Assembly (NCBI GenBank): GCA_030643245.1
Contig: DAOWME010000163.1
Coordinates: 1 to 7,067 of the forward strand
Length of the DNA: 7,067 nucleotides
Source of the DNA: Deltaproteobacteria bacterium
GTDB taxonomy: Bacteria > Desulfobacterota > UBA8473
Direction: 5' to 3'
Shown one piece after another: positions 6,033-7,067 of this stretch. The notes beneath the pieces were generated by a model. The model worked only from the letters and a program-made list of their open reading frames with translations. It was not told where the DNA came from and did no database searches. Made by a program: the position numbers and the translations under genes. Within the stretch, counting starts at the first letter, position 1. Every line of letters starts with the position of its first letter.

Positions 6033-6645
6033 GTGGATTGGGGTCTCCGGTCCGCAAAAGGCTTTACCCTGACGGAAATCATCGTGGTCATTTTCATCAT
6101 CGGTTTCCTCATCGGATCAGTGGCCATGGTGGTGGGGCGAACCCAGGAGAGGGGGGCGGTGATCGCGACCTTGAGCGAGATGGATAATATGAAGAAGGCT
6201 ATAAGGGAGAGGCTATATCTCGATCTCGGCTTGATCCCGGAGGATGAGGGAGCCCCCAATACGCCTCAAGGTATCTCTGTCTCAAGAACGATGGCGCCGG
6301 AAACCCCGAATACCAAGAGATGCGGGGTTTTGTGGGGGGCGACAGCCTCATGGCGTGGAACAGACATACAAAGCGCGGCTGGCGGGGTCCGTATATGGAG
6401 CCGGATACACGGTACCATTACCTCCTCGACGACGAGTGGTACCCTGTGATTACCGATTCATGGGGGGGGGTTACTATCATATCTTGATGAACCCATCTCA
6501 GGATAAAAGTTCCGCCCGCATCGTCAGTTTAGGCGTAAACGGGTTGGATGACGGCGGAACCGCCCTTCCGGTCCCCGCGGATATCAGCGATGACGTCGTG
6601 ATGAATAGTCTTACCTATTTCGGCATCTTTCATTTATCAGTTTAA
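6033..6645 (+). pseudogene. Type II secretion / type IV-like pseudopilin, two frameshifts
   Basis: From GTG 6033 the protein reads MDWGLRSAKG, then FTLTEIIVVIFIIGFLIG. This is a classic prepilin leader cut by the PilD-type peptidase after Gly, with Phe1 and Glu5 of the mature helix. The first frame is good up to about 6251. From about 6254 the sensible sequence moves to another frame (QYASRYLCLKNDGAGNPEYQ, then a stretch rich in Trp and Tyr ending VITDSWGG near 6466). After the G9 run (6462-6470) it moves to a third (YYHILMNPSQDKSS, SLGVNGLDDGG) and stops at 6645. Restoring one base near the C5 run (6253-6257) and one in the G9 run gives exactly 205 codons including the stop. The repaired C-terminal Gly/Asp-rich segment fits GspG/GspH-type pseudopilins. 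The gene starts 61 nt after the chelatase-like gene and could share its transcript. The cause could be mutation, slippage or assembly error. Confidence 0.8.
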
Positions 6646-6657
6646 ACTTTTTCAATT

Positions 6658-6685
6658 CTGGTTTCCCGCTTCCGCGGGAATGACA
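6658..6685 (-). repeat. TTCCCGC REP element, copy 1 (minus orientation)
   Basis: A 28-nt element contains perfect 7-bp arms TTCCCGC (6663-6669) and GCGGGAA (6674-6680) with a 4-nt loop. It starts 13 nt after the pseudopilin stop. It matches the common dispersed intergenic hairpin family with CGTCATTCCCGC at one end. It matches copy 2 in reverse orientation at 21 of 28 positions. Confidence 0.75.
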
Positions 6686-6710
6686 ATAAAGTAAATAGTG
6701 CATAAAGTTC

Positions 6711-6738
6711 CGTCTTTCCCGCGAAGGCAGGAATCTAG
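6711..6738 (+). repeat. TTCCCGC REP element, copy 2 (plus orientation)
   Basis: This is a second 28-nt member: arms TTCCCGC (6716-6722) and GCAGGAA (6727-6733) around GAAG, with one mismatch in the stem. It is inverted relative to copy 1, with 25 nt between them. This gives the paired arrangement seen in bacterial interspersed mosaic elements. No transposase is nearby. Confidence 0.75.
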
Positions 6739-6787
6739 TCGGGAAATGAAAAAAAATGAATTATAGTACTCCAACTTAGGTTTTCCC

Positions 6788-6803
6788 TGGCATGAAACTT
6801 GCT
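6788..6803 (+). promoter_or_regulatory. Sigma-54 (-24/-12) promoter
   Basis: TGGCATGAAACTTGCT fits the sigma-54 consensus TGGCAC/T-G-N4-TTGC-A/T at every conserved position, with the required GG-to-GC spacing. Transcription would start near 6814 and run rightward out of the window. Sigma-54 promoters need an enhancer-binding activator, and no clear activator site is visible upstream. In Geobacter and Myxococcus, pilA has this promoter type, which is suggestive next to a pseudopilin gene, but the target gene is not in the window. Confidence 0.65.
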
Positions 6804-6975
6804 TTAATAATTGTATCTGCTTGATATTGTTGTACTAATACGATTGTTATGGACAGGGCGAATTATATTTTTCTGAAAAACTAAGCATCCTTCATTTACC
6901 ACTTTACACTTTTTATAACTTTCGATAAAGTTAGTCCTAATTTAATCTAAAAATAATGAGTGTCTGAAGTTTGAA

Positions 6976-6993
6976 ATGCCTAAAATGCCTAAA
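6976..6993 (+). repeat. 9-bp tandem duplication
   Basis: ATGCCTAAA occurs twice in direct succession and is followed by GTTAAG, which echoes the AAAGTTA of the hairpin at 6916-6933. The repeat is short. It may be a fragment of a longer dispersed intergenic repeat. Confidence 0.5.
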
Positions 6994-7067
6994 GTTAAGA
7001 AATACGCTCCAAAAGACTGCTGAATTTGGTTCTGACCAAGATCTGGTTTATAAAATAAGTAGAATAA

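Larger units (their letters stand above)
6739..7067. other. AT-rich 3' non-coding region
   Basis: No ORF longer than about 16 codons with a ribosome-binding site is present on either strand. Besides the sigma-54 site, the stretch contains an AT-rich hairpin, TAACTTT/AAAGTTA with a CGAT loop (6916-6933), and a 9-bp tandem duplication. Anything transcribed from the sigma-54 site would have an untranslated leader of at least about 250 nt within the window. Confidence 0.6.

Noticed and set aside
6976..7023. 15-residue ORF beginning MPKMPKVKK
   Set aside because: It has no Shine-Dalgarno site, and the start is produced by a 9-bp tandem duplication in AT-rich non-coding DNA.

Overview
The window looks like accessory chromosomal DNA from an anaerobic, sulfate-reducer-like (Desulfobacterota) or Nitrospirota bacterium. 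That assignment is an inference from four things: hairpin repeats of the CTCGTTCCCA and TTCCCGC types, a near-perfect sigma-54 (-24/-12) site, a secreted cobaltochelatase-like protein and a deltaproteobacterial-style pseudopilin. No phylogenetic marker gene is present. All recognisable genes are on the + strand.

Positions 1-526 are non-coding. They hold a REP-type palindrome (271-300), a good intrinsic terminator (346-381) and heptamer repeats (415-431 and 464-498) just upstream of the first gene. Positions 527-3094 form a tight gene cluster. It contains a two-HTH protein with a PD-(D/E)XK-like C-terminal domain that appears to have lost its acidic residues (527-1441), a small STAS-like protein lacking the phosphorylatable serine (1431-1724), a coiled-coil protein ending in a DUF2325 domain (1697-2959), and a 39-codon ORF ending in a calcium-loop-like motif (2975-3094). 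The first three overlap by 11 and 28 nt and each has a strong Shine-Dalgarno site, so they are probably translated together. Their combined role is unknown, and this is the best candidate for an undescribed system.

Positions 3095-3433 hold possible remnants of a decayed coding stretch and a perfect 13-bp inverted repeat. Positions 3434-5971 encode an 845-residue exported protein. It has a signal peptide, an unrecognised N-terminal domain, a CbiX-like chelatase lobe with both family histidines, a beta-rich insert and a probable second, degenerate lobe.

Positions 6033-6645 encode a type II secretion or type IV-like pseudopilin. It reads as one good protein only if one base is restored at a C5 run and another at a G9 run. 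It is therefore a pseudogene, a slippage-controlled gene or an assembly error.

Positions 6646-7067 contain no gene. They hold an inverted pair of TTCCCGC REP elements, a strong sigma-54 promoter motif pointing out of the window, an AT-rich hairpin and a 9-bp tandem duplication.
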